IMG/VR virus record: IMGVR_UViG_3300042868_008532
Span: 1-64,000 of that record
Source: a virus
Direction: 5' to 3' (one strand)
Length of the DNA stretch: 64,000 nt
The translations under genes were made by a program, and so were the position numbers. The notes under the pieces were generated by a model. It searched no databases. It saw only the letters and a program-made list of their open reading frames with translations, and was not told the origin of the DNA. Below, one piece after another: positions 18,712 through 28,385 of this stretch (the stretch's first letter is position 1; the number at the start of each line of letters is the position of its first letter).

Positions 18712-19776
18712 ATGACACAAGAACAAATTACAAAGCTAGAACAGTCAATTCAAAACATGAAAGATAAAAAATCGAGAATTTATCTTTTAGTACAAGACAC
18801 TAAAGGTAATGCAAAAGCCTCTGTTGCTTACATATACGATTTAGGTATGACATTACTAAAAATTGGATATAATCCAATTATCTTACACGAAACACCGGAT
18901 TATACTGGTGTTGGAGAATGGTTAGGTGAAGAATACATGACATCATTACCTCATAAAACTATTGAGGGTCAAAATTTGGAAATTGCTCCTGAAGATTTAA
19001 TTGTTATTCCTGAATTATATGGGTTTGTTATGAGTCAAATTGCAAAGTTACCTTGTGGTAAAATTGTATTATCTCAAGCTCACGACCATATTTTGGAAAC
19101 TCTACAACCAGGTCAGACATGGTCGCAATTAGGGTTTTATAAATGTATAACAACATCTGAAACTCAAAAAGAATATATTGAAAATCTTATGAGAGGCATT
19201 TCAATTGATGTGTTAAAACCATTTATTTCAGATAAATTTAAACCTAATCCATTACCAGCAAAACCAATTATAGCGATTCACGCTAGAGAACAAAGAGAAG
19301 CTGTTAATATGATTAAAAGTTTTTACATTAAATTTCCACAATACAGATGGATAACTTTTAGAGATATGAGAGGATTAACTATTGACGAATTCGCAACAGC
19401 GATGAAAGATTGTTTCTTATCTGTTTGGATTGATGAGACAAGCTCTTACGGTACATTCCCATTAGAATCGATGAAATGTAAAATACCGGTAGTTGGTTTA
19501 GCACCAAATTTGGTACCTGAATGGATGAATGAAGATAACGGTATTTGGGTAAACAATAAAACTCAAATGGTTGATTATGTTGCCGACTTTTTACAAAATT
19601 GGTTAGAAGATAGTATTAATGAAAATTTAGAACAAGAAATAATTAAAACATCTGAAAATTTAAGTACTAAAGAAGATTTTGAAAAAATAGCGACAAATTT
19701 ATTTGAAGGATATCTAACAAAAAGATTAGAATCATTTGAAGAACAATTAAATAAACTACAAACAATAGAAGAATAA
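18712..19776 (+). CDS. GT-B glycosyltransferase-like protein
   Basis: 354 residues. RIYLLVQDTKGNAKASVAYIYDLG opens a GT-B N-domain, and a second Rossmann half begins KPIIAIHAREQREA and includes SYGTFPLESMKCKIPVVG, the C-domain loop that contacts donor sugars in GT4-like enzymes. Ends with a coiled acidic tail. It starts 5 nt after the previous gene and is followed one base later by a GT2-like gene. Confidence 0.65.
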   Translation: MTQEQITKLEQSIQNMKDKKSRIYLLVQDTKGNAKASVAYIYDLGMTLLKIGYNPIILHETPDYTGVGEWLGEEYMTSLPHKTIEGQNLEIAPEDLIVIPELYGFVMSQIAKLPCGKIVLSQAHDHILETLQPGQTWSQLGFYKCITTSETQKEYIENLMRGISIDVLKPFISDKFKPNPLPAKPIIAIHAREQREAVNMIKSFYIKFPQYRWITFRDMRGLTIDEFATAMKDCFLSVWIDETSSYGTFPLESMKCKIPVVGLAPNLVPEWMNEDNGIWVNNKTQMVDYVADFLQNWLEDSINENLEQEIIKTSENLSTKEDFEKIATNLFEGYLTKRLESFEEQLNKLQTIEE

Positions 19777-19777
19777 T

Positions 19778-20584
19778 ATGGAAAATTACTTTGACGTATC
19801 AGTTATATTACCGATTAAATCGGCAACCGTACCATTTTTTGAGGATTACTTTAAAAAATGTATCGAATCATTAAATAATCAAAAATTAAGAATTAATGAA
19901 TTAGTCATTGTTCATACAAATGAAACACCATTAGTAGAACTTATTAAAGATTATGATTTTGGTGATTTAAATGTTGTTAAATTAGAATGGGATAAAGACC
20001 CTAATTATGCCGCACAAGTTAATCATGGTGTTAGAAATTCTAAATCTGAATGGATTTCATTATTTGAATTTGACGATGAGTACTCAAATATATGGTTTAA
20101 AAATGTTAACGTTTATGCAAACGCATATCCTAATATCGACGCATTTTTACCAATAGTTGTTGATACAGACCAAAAAGGTAAATTTGCTGGATTTACTAAT
20201 GAAGCTACTTTCGCGGCAAACTTTACACCTGAAATGGGTATTTTAACACATGATACTTTATTAGATTATCAAAATTTCCAATCATCAGGAATGGTAATTA
20301 AAAAATCAAAATTTGTTGATTATGGATTATTTAAACCATCGTTTAAATTAACGTTTGGATATGAATTATTCTTACGATTAACACATAATTCCATTAACAT
20401 AATGTCTATACCGAGAATTGGTTATAAACATACAAATTTAAGAGATGGTTCAATCTTTTGGAATTACAAAAATGGTAGAGATATTTTAACTCCGGAAGAA
20501 GTTAAATTTTGGATTGAATCCGCAAAAAAAGAATATTTTTTCATTAATGACAGAGCAATAAAATTTGAATCTCAAGAATCTTAA
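19778..20584 (+). CDS. GT2-family glycosyltransferase
   Basis: 268 residues. FDVSVILPIKSATVPFFEDY starts the fold; YAAQVNHGVRNSKSEWISLFEFDDEYS contains the donor-site region with the acidic DxD-like FDDE. Overlaps the late sigma gene by 1 nt, so the end of the sugar cluster is coupled to late-transcription control. Confidence 0.75.
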   Translation: MENYFDVSVILPIKSATVPFFEDYFKKCIESLNNQKLRINELVIVHTNETPLVELIKDYDFGDLNVVKLEWDKDPNYAAQVNHGVRNSKSEWISLFEFDDEYSNIWFKNVNVYANAYPNIDAFLPIVVDTDQKGKFAGFTNEATFAANFTPEMGILTHDTLLDYQNFQSSGMVIKKSKFVDYGLFKPSFKLTFGYELFLRLTHNSINIMSIPRIGYKHTNLRDGSIFWNYKNGRDILTPEEVKFWIESAKKEYFFINDRAIKFESQES

Positions 20585-21333
20585 TGAATGAAAATATTAA
20601 TTTAACAGGAGATACAAATGTTGAGTTAAAAAAGAAAGGTAGAAAACCAACACAAGCAAATTATTTTGATGTTAGAGAAGAATTAGCTGTAGTCAGATTT
20701 TTAGAATCATCCTCGTATGAAGAAAAAAATAAGATTTACAACGAATTTTTAAAAAAACCTTTAGACAAGATGATATCTTCAATTATTAGAAGATACAAAT
20801 TATATAGAAAAGACATGGATTTCACTGATATACATGTAGACACTCACTCGTTTTTAATGACTAAAATAGATAAGTTTAAACCTTCTCGTGAAAAGAAGGC
20901 TTATTCTTATTTTGGTACAATATGTAAAAACTATTTAATGGGTCAAATCATTAAAGACCAAAAAGAAACCAATAGAAAAATATCGTATGAAGATATTTCA
21001 TCAAATTTAGAAAATAATGAAAACTTCGCGTATTATATTGAGAATGATAGTTTAGATTCTGAAAAAGTTATTAAACACTTTTTAATTGAATTAGAGAGAT
21101 TTATCAAGGAAGAAAATTTATCGGAAAATGAGATTAAACTAGGTCACGCTCTTTATGATATTTTTGAAAATTACGATTCAATATTTATTGGAAATGATAA
21201 TAACAAATTTAATAAAAATATTATTTTATTGTCTTTAAGAGAGATGACTAATCTTTCAACAAAAGAAATTAGAGGGTCAATGAGAAAATACAAAAATATG
21301 TATTACACATTGATTCAAAATATGGTTAATTAA
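20584..21333 (+). CDS. Late transcription sigma factor (T4 gp55-like)
   Basis: 249 residues. RRYKLYRKDMDFTDIHVDTH and KFKPSREKKAYSYFGTICKN match the region-2-like core of gp55-type late sigma factors, which direct the host polymerase to the late -10 box in T4. A helical segment follows. Presence of this factor fits the TATTTAT boxes in front of virion genes. The co-activator gp33 and sliding clamp were not recognised within this window. Confidence 0.75.
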   Translation: MNENINLTGDTNVELKKKGRKPTQANYFDVREELAVVRFLESSSYEEKNKIYNEFLKKPLDKMISSIIRRYKLYRKDMDFTDIHVDTHSFLMTKIDKFKPSREKKAYSYFGTICKNYLMGQIIKDQKETNRKISYEDISSNLENNENFAYYIENDSLDSEKVIKHFLIELERFIKEENLSENEIKLGHALYDIFENYDSIFIGNDNNKFNKNIILLSLREMTNLSTKEIRGSMRKYKNMYYTLIQNMVN

Positions 21334-21349
21334 AAAACAATAAATTAAA

Positions 21350-21356
21350 TATTTAT
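21350..21356 (+). promoter_or_regulatory. TATTTAT box (putative late promoter, near-leaderless)
   Basis: TATTTATC only 4 nt before the ATG at 21361. If this is a -10-like element, the transcript would be leaderless or nearly so. Confidence 0.35.
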
Positions 21357-21360
21357 CATT

Positions 21361-21738
21361 ATGGCAAGACCGACAAAAAAAGAAATTAATCTAAGTAAAG
21401 AATCAATGTTATCATTGATGCAAGAAATCTATAATGAACTTGTAGAACAAAGAAGCACTGCGATTAGAATTCAAAATAAAATGTTAACAATGATGAAAAA
21501 CCCTGAGGACATGACTTTAATCGGTCCCGTTATTGAAAAACAACAAAAAATAATTAACGATTGTGTTGAAAAAAAATTAACCCTTTCAAAACTACAAGCA
21601 GGAATGTGGGAAAAATCAAATACAGGTACGAGTGAAAGTTTTTCAATTTCAGATTTAGGTGTTGATGATGAGATGTTAAAAACTTTAATTGAAAAAGACG
21701 CATCCAAAACTGAAGGTTCCTATAAAATGAAAAAATAA
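21361..21738 (+). CDS. Hypothetical coiled protein
   Basis: 125 residues, mostly predicted helical (MLSLMQEIYNELVEQRSTA ... VEKKLTLSKLQAG). Size and coiled character would suit a small terminase or a baseplate chaperone, but I see no diagnostic motif. Confidence 0.55.
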   Translation: MARPTKKEINLSKESMLSLMQEIYNELVEQRSTAIRIQNKMLTMMKNPEDMTLIGPVIEKQQKIINDCVEKKLTLSKLQAGMWEKSNTGTSESFSISDLGVDDEMLKTLIEKDASKTEGSYKMKK

Positions 21739-21744
21739 TTTGTT

Positions 21745-23658
21745 ATGGCGTCATTAGATTTAGGATTTGATTATAAAAAAATACAAGACAAAATTACCGC
21801 AACTAGAAATTATAACGAGTTAAAATCTCAATATGATGATACTAGAAAACAAGCCGGAGATGCGTTTGAACAAAAAAAATCTGCAGTTACCGGTCAACTT
21901 GGAAAAATTAAAGAACAAACTAAACGTTATCAAAAAGAAATTAAAAATCAATTTGAACAACTTTTAGATATTAATAATACAACCGGTGGTAAAGGAAGTA
22001 ATTCAACTAAATACATTAAAAAATTATTAATTACCGCAATTAAGAATGTTGAACCAAGACTTTCTGAAATTGTTATGGAAGAATCACTAAACGCTGTTGG
22101 TTGTGACCAACAACAAGCTTATAATGGGGGTGCAACATATTATATAAAAGTGAAATCTATCGACCTTTTAAATATACTAACTTTAGACCCTAAAACTGAA
22201 GGTAAACCTCTATACGAAAAATCTCCAATATTAGTTCAGGATTATCCTTTTTCAATGAATAAGGAATTATATCAATTAATACAAACGGGTCAACCATACT
22301 CAACAGATAATGGACAAAATTACATTGGTCAATCTGGACAAGATTTATTTAATATTCAATATGTTGATACAAATCTTCAAGGTGAAACAGGCCCTTGGTT
22401 TAAAGTTGATTTATCAAATAGAGTTAATGGTGTTAATAAAGTTGGGACTTTTTTAGTGGACTACTATAAAACAATTAAAGTTTCGGAACCAACTAACATT
22501 ATGGCTTCAATAATGGAATCATTAAGTGGTGTTGTTTCTATGAGTGCAAGTGCTGGTGTTGGACAAGTCGAAGACCAAAGTAAATTCGACCTTTTAGTTC
22601 AAAGAATTCTTGGGTTATGTTTTGACAATAGAAGTGAAATTGATGTTAGTGGTATTGCTAAAGTACCTGAACTTGATGGTGTTGATGAAACTTTTTTTGA
22701 ATTTACTGAGATTGATTTAAGAAAAATAGAACAAAGAATAACTAACATTAAAAATAAAGTGATTGAGTTAGAAGATTGTGATGGAATATTATTACCCGTA
22801 GATTATCCGGCGGTAATTAACCAAATAAATAATTTAAATTTAATCGAGAATAATAGTGATTTTATTAATGCTGCCGATAATTTAACTCAAGTCTTAGCAG
22901 ATAATCCTCAATGGGGTGCCGGTATTCAAACCAACGCACAAGCGGCTTTAAATTTAAATTTTATAAAATTAATCGCTCAAGGTATTGCAAGTGCTTTTTT
23001 AACACCTAAAATATTGTTACCAATATATGTAATGTTAAAAGCCATCGGTCAAGAAACTACGGACTCAATAAAAGGATTAGTTGATTTTACTAAACAATTC
23101 AAAAAATTCGCAATAAATTTTATTTCCAAAATAGGGGCAATATTTGTTCAAGAATTATTTGAATTAATAAAAAAAGATATTTTAGCATTGATTCAAAGAG
23201 TTATTACAGATATTGTTAAAGAAAAAATTGATAAAAGAATATCAATGATTTTAAAACTCATTCAATTATTATTAATTGTTGCGTCTTTTATTAGTGATTG
23301 GCGAAAATGTAAAAGTGTTGTAGATGAATTATTAGCTTTATTAGATTTGATAACTAGTAGTCTCGGTTTTGGTAGTCAAATACCTTTACCATTATTATTC
23401 GCTTCACAACTATTAGATGGTTACTCAGAATCAAGAGCCTTTGTTGGAGCTATTGAAGAACTACAAAAAATTGGTATCCCAACAGGTCCTTTACCGGATG
23501 GTAGCCCTAATTTAGATATTTTAGGTAAATTTGGTCAAATGAAAGCAATGGCAAAAGAAGATTCGGATAATAATAAATTACAAATTGCTATTGGACCATT
23601 AACAATGACACCCGCAGGTTTAACAGTACCAGCAAGTGCTTTCGGTAAAAAAATATAA
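21745..23658 (+). CDS. Large tail/baseplate-type protein
   Basis: 637 residues. N-terminal coiled region (to about 75), a beta-rich middle, and a C-terminal part with long hydrophobic helices (FLTPKILLPIYVMLKAIG; IQLLLIVASFI) and a Gly/Pro-rich end. Lies in a run with a gp5-like baseplate protein and a tail-type protein, so a baseplate or tail-completion role is likely. Not assigned to a named T4 protein. Confidence 0.6.
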   Translation: MASLDLGFDYKKIQDKITATRNYNELKSQYDDTRKQAGDAFEQKKSAVTGQLGKIKEQTKRYQKEIKNQFEQLLDINNTTGGKGSNSTKYIKKLLITAIKNVEPRLSEIVMEESLNAVGCDQQQAYNGGATYYIKVKSIDLLNILTLDPKTEGKPLYEKSPILVQDYPFSMNKELYQLIQTGQPYSTDNGQNYIGQSGQDLFNIQYVDTNLQGETGPWFKVDLSNRVNGVNKVGTFLVDYYKTIKVSEPTNIMASIMESLSGVVSMSASAGVGQVEDQSKFDLLVQRILGLCFDNRSEIDVSGIAKVPELDGVDETFFEFTEIDLRKIEQRITNIKNKVIELEDCDGILLPVDYPAVINQINNLNLIENNSDFINAADNLTQVLADNPQWGAGIQTNAQAALNLNFIKLIAQGIASAFLTPKILLPIYVMLKAIGQETTDSIKGLVDFTKQFKKFAINFISKIGAIFVQELFELIKKDILALIQRVITDIVKEKIDKRISMILKLIQLLLIVASFISDWRKCKSVVDELLALLDLITSSLGFGSQIPLPLLFASQLLDGYSESRAFVGAIEELQKIGIPTGPLPDGSPNLDILGKFGQMKAMAKEDSDNNKLQIAIGPLTMTPAGLTVPASAFGKKI

Positions 23659-23660
23659 TA

Positions 23661-23882
23661 ATGAATATCCAAGAAAAATCTGAAAAAGCTAAAAATATTA
23701 TTAAAGAATATAAAAATTCATCAAATAAAGATTTATCATTTGTTATGGATTTTATTCAGGAAGATTTTGTTTTAACTAAAGAATCGTTAATTAAATTAAC
23801 GCACCATTTAGATAAATTAGAATTAACTTATAATACAATATTAAAAGAATATAACTCAAGAACAAAGAAAAATGGTAACTAA
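23661..23882 (+). CDS. Small hypothetical protein
   Basis: 73 residues, highly charged and helical; starts 2 nt after the previous stop and its last codons overlap the next ATG. Likely an assembly partner of the flanking baseplate-type proteins. Confidence 0.55.
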   Translation: MNIQEKSEKAKNIIKEYKNSSNKDLSFVMDFIQEDFVLTKESLIKLTHHLDKLELTYNTILKEYNSRTKKNGN

Positions 23883-25443
23883 TCAAATAATTTTTCCAGG
23901 AATAGTACTTAACAATGAAGACCCTATGATGTTAGGAAGACTTCGTGTTATACCTGAAACAAAAAATTATCAAGATATTATAGCAGCAATTCCAAATTGG
24001 AATGAGGAAACGGACCCCTGGACTTCAAAAGACCCTTTAATTTGTTTATCGTTATTACCGTTTTATGTAAGTCAAGTACCTCTTAAAGATGAGTATGTTC
24101 ATATAATATACTCAAATAAAGATTTCCCATTCACAAATCAATTTTATATTCAAGGACCATTTTCATCACCAATGATTAGTCCTTTTGAAAATTTTCAAGG
24201 AGCAAAAAAATTCTTAGCATCAGGTGACAGAATTGCTCAGGGAATTTCAATTAAAAATCAAGTAGGTGCCTATAGAAATCAAGAGAGTAAAGGAGTGTTT
24301 CCTGAACCCGGTGATAATGCGTTATTAGGAAGAGGAACTGCCGATGTGATTGTTAAGGAAAATGAAGTATTAATTAGAGCGGGTAAAACTAAAAGATTGG
24401 TGAAAGACCAATTACCATTAGGAAATGTTAATAGAGCCTTCATTCAATTATCTAATTTTTCCCAACAAAAGACAACTAAAGACCCTGAGGGGATTACTCG
24501 ATTAATTGAACAAGTTAAAGTTGTGAAAAAAATGATTATTTGGAATATTGATAATTTAGAGAACTTATCAATACCGGGAGCATTTAACGGTTCTGTAGGG
24601 TTATATAATGTAGTTCCAAGTGTAGCAGTAAACTCAAAAAACTTTAAATCTGATACAATAACAACTTTATCTGTTGGGACAAATTATGGCTCTCCATTAG
24701 AAGAAATTAAATTTACTGCGAAATCATTTGATGATGCGTCCGCTATTATAAATAATTTCATACAGGGAGTGTTTAGCGGATTTATAAACATATCAGGTTA
24801 TACTGTAAACAATCCTCAAAATTTTGCACCTAACGTAACATTCCCATTAGTTATCACACCATCAAAATTAACTTATACCACCGGAAATAAATTTTCACCA
24901 AATGACCTTATAACTGAAGTCGCGGAATATGTTAATTATGTAAGATTTTATGATAAAATAACATTAAACCCTGCTAGTAAAAAATTTAAAGGATGGTTTT
25001 TAGTTTGGGAAAACAAATCGGGTAAACCAATTCTTGGTCCTCAAGCCGATTTAAAAGAAGAAGTAGTGATACCTACCGAATTTATTCCGGCAGATATTAG
25101 TTATAGTATTATGGGTTCTCAAAGAATGTATTTCTTATCTCAAGATTCTGCAGGTCCAAAAGGAAAAATTAGTTTAAGTCAAACTTTATATGGGATTCCT
25201 CAGGATAAATTTATTGGAGATGAGAATAGTATTCTTAATAAAACATACCCTGTTGTGAGGGGTGATGAATTAATGGGATTACTTAGAAAAATTTTCTCAT
25301 TTGTTACAGGACACGTTCATCCGGTTGCAACAATGGCTCCTGTTCCGGTTGCCGCGGGTAATGGGCAAACAACCTCAGAAATCAACGCAATCCTCGCAGA
25401 TGCAGAAAATACAATATTAAATCAAAATATTAGAATTAATTGA
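23872..25443 (+). CDS. Baseplate protein with gp5/VgrG-type OB fold
   Basis: 523 residues. The N-terminus ([20 protein letters not shown]) and the following [11 protein letters not shown] and EYVHIIYSN strands match the OB-fold domain of T4 gp5 and VgrG. The C-terminus has [17 protein letters not shown], like the metal-binding or tip-loading ends of phage spike proteins. Fits a hub/spike or OB-fold baseplate component that contacts the tail tube. No lysozyme domain is visible, unlike T4 gp5. Confidence 0.7.
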   Translation: MVTNQIIFPGIVLNNEDPMMLGRLRVIPETKNYQDIIAAIPNWNEETDPWTSKDPLICLSLLPFYVSQVPLKDEYVHIIYSNKDFPFTNQFYIQGPFSSPMISPFENFQGAKKFLASGDRIAQGISIKNQVGAYRNQESKGVFPEPGDNALLGRGTADVIVKENEVLIRAGKTKRLVKDQLPLGNVNRAFIQLSNFSQQKTTKDPEGITRLIEQVKVVKKMIIWNIDNLENLSIPGAFNGSVGLYNVVPSVAVNSKNFKSDTITTLSVGTNYGSPLEEIKFTAKSFDDASAIINNFIQGVFSGFINISGYTVNNPQNFAPNVTFPLVITPSKLTYTTGNKFSPNDLITEVAEYVNYVRFYDKITLNPASKKFKGWFLVWENKSGKPILGPQADLKEEVVIPTEFIPADISYSIMGSQRMYFLSQDSAGPKGKISLSQTLYGIPQDKFIGDENSILNKTYPVVRGDELMGLLRKIFSFVTGHVHPVATMAPVPVAAGNGQTTSEINAILADAENTILNQNIRIN

Positions 25444-25450
25444 TATTTAT
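25444..25450 (+). promoter_or_regulatory. TATTTAT box (putative late promoter)
   Basis: TATTTATA, 15 nt before the ATG at 25466, just after the preceding stop. Confidence 0.4.
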
Positions 25451-25465
25451 ATATAAAACATTTAT

Positions 25466-26944
25466 ATGTCAATTATTAATTCATATTTCAGTAAGAACAA
25501 TACACTTATTTCAAATAGTTTTACCAACACAGGTAGAAATCCTGTTATGGAACTATTCTATGGTAATGTGGCAACAACTCAATACCCAAACAATTATAGC
25601 CGTTTCATTTTTGATATAGACTTAACATTATTAAAAGAGAAAATTTTTGATGGTACTATAACCACTGGATGTACAGATACTATTACACATACATTAAGAA
25701 TGACAAACACTTCAACATTTGATGTGGAATTGTTAAATACTCTAACATCTCAAATGAGGATGAGAGCAACGTCATTTGATTTAATTTTATTTAGAATCCC
25801 TTATTTAAATAATGACCCATCAACACCCCAACTTTGGGATGAAGGTGTTGGTTATGATTTTGCGGATTTAGTTTACAAATATAGTGAATCAGATAGAAGC
25901 TTTTCTGATAGACCATCAAATTGGTTTCAAACAACAACCATTGGTGTTTGGCAACAACCCGGAATTTATAATAACAAAAATTTAGGACCGGTTCCTTTTA
26001 GCGGAATCACTATAGTTGACACTCAACATTTTGAATTTGGTAATGAAAACATTGCTTTTGATATGACAAATGAAATTAATGGTATGTTAAATGGGACAAT
26101 ACCAAATGTGTCAGGATGGGGAATAGCGTATAAACCTCAAGTTGAAAATCTTACAGGTCTTACAAATAACTATGAAGTGCAATTTTTCACTCAACACACT
26201 CAAACATTCTATGAACCATATCTTGAAACAAATTATAATGACTTAATTGAAGATGATAGAAATCAATTTACGTTAGGTAGAGTTAATAAATTGTATTTAT
26301 ACTTATTTGATAATGGTAACCCAATCAATTTAGATTACCCACCTAAAGTGGATATATTAGATATGATGGGGGATGTTATTCCGGGACTATCAGGGTTAAC
26401 AACATGTCAAAGAACTCGAGGAGTTTATGAAGTTGTTATACCACCTCTTATGGGATATAAAACACCGTGTATGTTTTCTGATAGATGGTACAATATTAGT
26501 TACAATAACTTCCCATTACCTCAAGTGTTAAATGATTTCACATTACAACCATTAAAAAATGCTATTCAAATGGGTGTGGTGTCTGCAAATCCTTTATTAT
26601 ATGGATTTGATTTTTACGGTTTAAAACAAAATGAAGAAATTGTGAATACCGATACACGTAAAGTTGGTGTCATAATTAAACAAGCATATACCACCCAAAA
26701 TTTATTATTAAATGTTGATGCTTCATATAGAATATATGTTAAAGAAGGGACGACAGAAGTACAAGTTCAAGGATGGACAAAAATTAATAGAACCCCTAAC
26801 GAATACTATTTTATATTTGACACTAGAGACAAAATACCTAACGAATATTTTATTGACATACAAGTAATTAGTAGTGGTGAAATAAACACATATAAACGAC
26901 AAATTAAATTTCAAGTAGTAAATACAAAGTATTTGAAATTGTAA
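25466..26944 (+). CDS. Tail/baseplate structural protein
   Basis: 492 residues, beta-rich and without signal peptide. Aromatic-rich strands and a C-terminal Ig-like module (ending INTYKRQIKFQVVN) are typical of tail or adsorption-apparatus proteins. Co-directional with the gp5-like gene. No specific homologue recognised. Confidence 0.6.
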   Translation: MSIINSYFSKNNTLISNSFTNTGRNPVMELFYGNVATTQYPNNYSRFIFDIDLTLLKEKIFDGTITTGCTDTITHTLRMTNTSTFDVELLNTLTSQMRMRATSFDLILFRIPYLNNDPSTPQLWDEGVGYDFADLVYKYSESDRSFSDRPSNWFQTTTIGVWQQPGIYNNKNLGPVPFSGITIVDTQHFEFGNENIAFDMTNEINGMLNGTIPNVSGWGIAYKPQVENLTGLTNNYEVQFFTQHTQTFYEPYLETNYNDLIEDDRNQFTLGRVNKLYLYLFDNGNPINLDYPPKVDILDMMGDVIPGLSGLTTCQRTRGVYEVVIPPLMGYKTPCMFSDRWYNISYNNFPLPQVLNDFTLQPLKNAIQMGVVSANPLLYGFDFYGLKQNEEIVNTDTRKVGVIIKQAYTTQNLLLNVDASYRIYVKEGTTEVQVQGWTKINRTPNEYYFIFDTRDKIPNEYFIDIQVISSGEINTYKRQIKFQVVNTKYLKL

Positions 26945-26946
26945 TA

Positions 26947-26958
26947 TATTTATAAATA
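26947..26958 (+). promoter_or_regulatory. Palindromic TATTTATAAATA late-type box
   Basis: TATTTATAAATA contains both TATTTATA and the T4 late consensus TATAAATA; the ATG follows 6 nt later at 26965. Confidence 0.45.
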
Positions 26959-26964
26959 AAAAAT

Positions 26965-27345
26965 ATGGAAGAATTAAATATTATAGTAACGGCAACAACT
27001 TGTGGTGAAGAATCAATACAAGTTATTATTTTACCAATAAATGGAACTGACTTTAGTAAAGTTTATCAGTTACCAACAGGATATTGTGTAACATTAACTT
27101 CGGGTGAAACAACAACACAATTCGCTAATTCAATGTTAAGTTATGGACCATTTGATACTTGTGACGAATGTATTGTACCATTTAGTGCAAACACAGGTGG
27201 TAATAATGGTTTAATTTGTGAAGATGACTGTAATGGTGGTAATTTATTAATTAACCCACCACGTCCTGTTTATACAAATGGACAAAATAAAGCAATTGTA
27301 CAATTAAATGCGGTCACAATTGGCGGAAATGGATTAAACTCATAA
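26965..27345 (+). CDS. Small Cys-rich hypothetical protein
   Basis: 126 residues; beta-type with CDEC and CEDDC clusters. Cys-rich segments also occur in the large virion protein at 105-2330 and in the capsid protein, which suggests a shared structural style or metal binding. Four nt separate it from the next gene. Confidence 0.5.
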   Translation: MEELNIIVTATTCGEESIQVIILPINGTDFSKVYQLPTGYCVTLTSGETTTQFANSMLSYGPFDTCDECIVPFSANTGGNNGLICEDDCNGGNLLINPPRPVYTNGQNKAIVQLNAVTIGGNGLNS

Positions 27346-27349
27346 TCAT

Positions 27350-27847
27350 ATGAAAAAAGTAATTAAACTATCTGAATCAAAACTTACTGAATTAGTTAAA
27401 CGAATCATGTCTGAACAAGATAATGAAAGATATATGTTTTTCAGTAATTTAGAACAAATTCATAGACAAACAGGTTTGTTATTGGAATTAAATAAAAATA
27501 CCGTTGAAGGTGTTTTAGATGGGGGTCATGATTGGGCTCAAGACCATTTATCAACCGCAAAAGAAAATATTGACCAAGTTTTTGATTTCATGATGAATGA
27601 AACTAAAAATGAAGACAATATGAATGTTTTAGAACAGGACTACTCGACTGACGTTGAAAGACCCACAAGTGATAGAGAACGTCAAGCAAAATCTTTATTT
27701 GGTGACAAATATGGTGCATATATACCTAATGATGTTATTAGGTACATAAGAAAAAATCCTGCACAATTCTTTAAACGACTCTACCAAATGTATGGGGACA
27801 AAGCTTATGAATATTTAGATAAATCAAAAAATAAAGGGGAAAATTAA
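27350..27847 (+). CDS. Hypothetical protein with conserved SESKLTELVKRIMSEQ N-terminus
   Basis: 165 residues. The first 20 residues (KLSESKLTELVKRIMSEQ) closely match the start of the OmpA-like protein at 46354-47373 (RLTESEFYKIVKRVMSEQ). A short shared basic/helical N-terminus on unrelated proteins looks like a targeting peptide. The rest is helical and charged. Confidence 0.6.
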   Translation: MKKVIKLSESKLTELVKRIMSEQDNERYMFFSNLEQIHRQTGLLLELNKNTVEGVLDGGHDWAQDHLSTAKENIDQVFDFMMNETKNEDNMNVLEQDYSTDVERPTSDRERQAKSLFGDKYGAYIPNDVIRYIRKNPAQFFKRLYQMYGDKAYEYLDKSKNKGEN

Positions 27848-27863
27848 ATTTCTCCTTTTTTTT
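27832..27863 (+). terminator. Rho-independent terminator
   Basis: AAAGGGGAAA / TTTCTCCTTT stem with a long T run; overlaps the stop of the 27350 gene. Confidence 0.7.
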
Positions 27864-27897
27864 TATAAAAATATTTTTTATTCTCAAAAAATATAAT

Positions 27898-27905
27898 TAC
27901 ATTTG
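27898..27905 (+). promoter_or_regulatory. TAnnTTTG box (host-type -7)
   Basis: TACATTTG, about 24 nt upstream of the ATG at 27930; no clear TTG at -33. Host-type box of moderate quality. Confidence 0.35.
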
Positions 27906-27929
27906 TACTATAAATAAATCAAGTACATA

Positions 27930-28373
27930 ATGAAAAAAATATTTAAATTTTTTAAAAGATTGGTGATAAGACGTATTGTTAAATCAAGAAGTCAATTTGA
28001 TTATCAAGACTCGGGACTATTAGGCGATGTACATATCTGCAAATCAATATGTCGTAAGTTAATAACTAGTGAGGGGTCTAAATTTTTAATTGCCCCCCTT
28101 TCATCACAAAGATATATTAAACATTCCGAATTAGGAATATTTATTATTCTTGATGATAAAAAAATTAGTGTAATCAATCACGAGTACTACTACAGTAATA
28201 TTTTAATGTCTAACAGAGATTGGGAAAAATTAACTAAAATGTACGATACTAAAGTAGAACGTATTAGACAAGAACTTAAAAATGAAATGAAGTCTCAAAT
28301 CAAATATTCTTTAAAAAGTATTTTAGATAGAGTGGATAGTTCCAAAAAAATAAAAACCCCTACTGTAGAGTAA
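27930..28373 (+). CDS. Hypothetical basic protein
   Basis: 147 residues with a very basic N-terminus (FKFFKRLVIRRIVKSR) and a helical C-terminus. Single-gene unit between terminators, under a host-type promoter box, so an early or accessory protein is likely. Confidence 0.5.
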   Translation: MKKIFKFFKRLVIRRIVKSRSQFDYQDSGLLGDVHICKSICRKLITSEGSKFLIAPLSSQRYIKHSELGIFIILDDKKISVINHEYYYSNILMSNRDWEKLTKMYDTKVERIRQELKNEMKSQIKYSLKSILDRVDSSKKIKTPTVE

Positions 28374-28384
28374 GGGTTTCTTTA
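28352..28384. terminator. Bidirectional terminator
   Basis: AAACCC ... GGGTTT stem with A/T flanks at the convergence of the 27930 (+) and 28386 (-) genes. Confidence 0.6.
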
Positions 28385-28385
28385 T

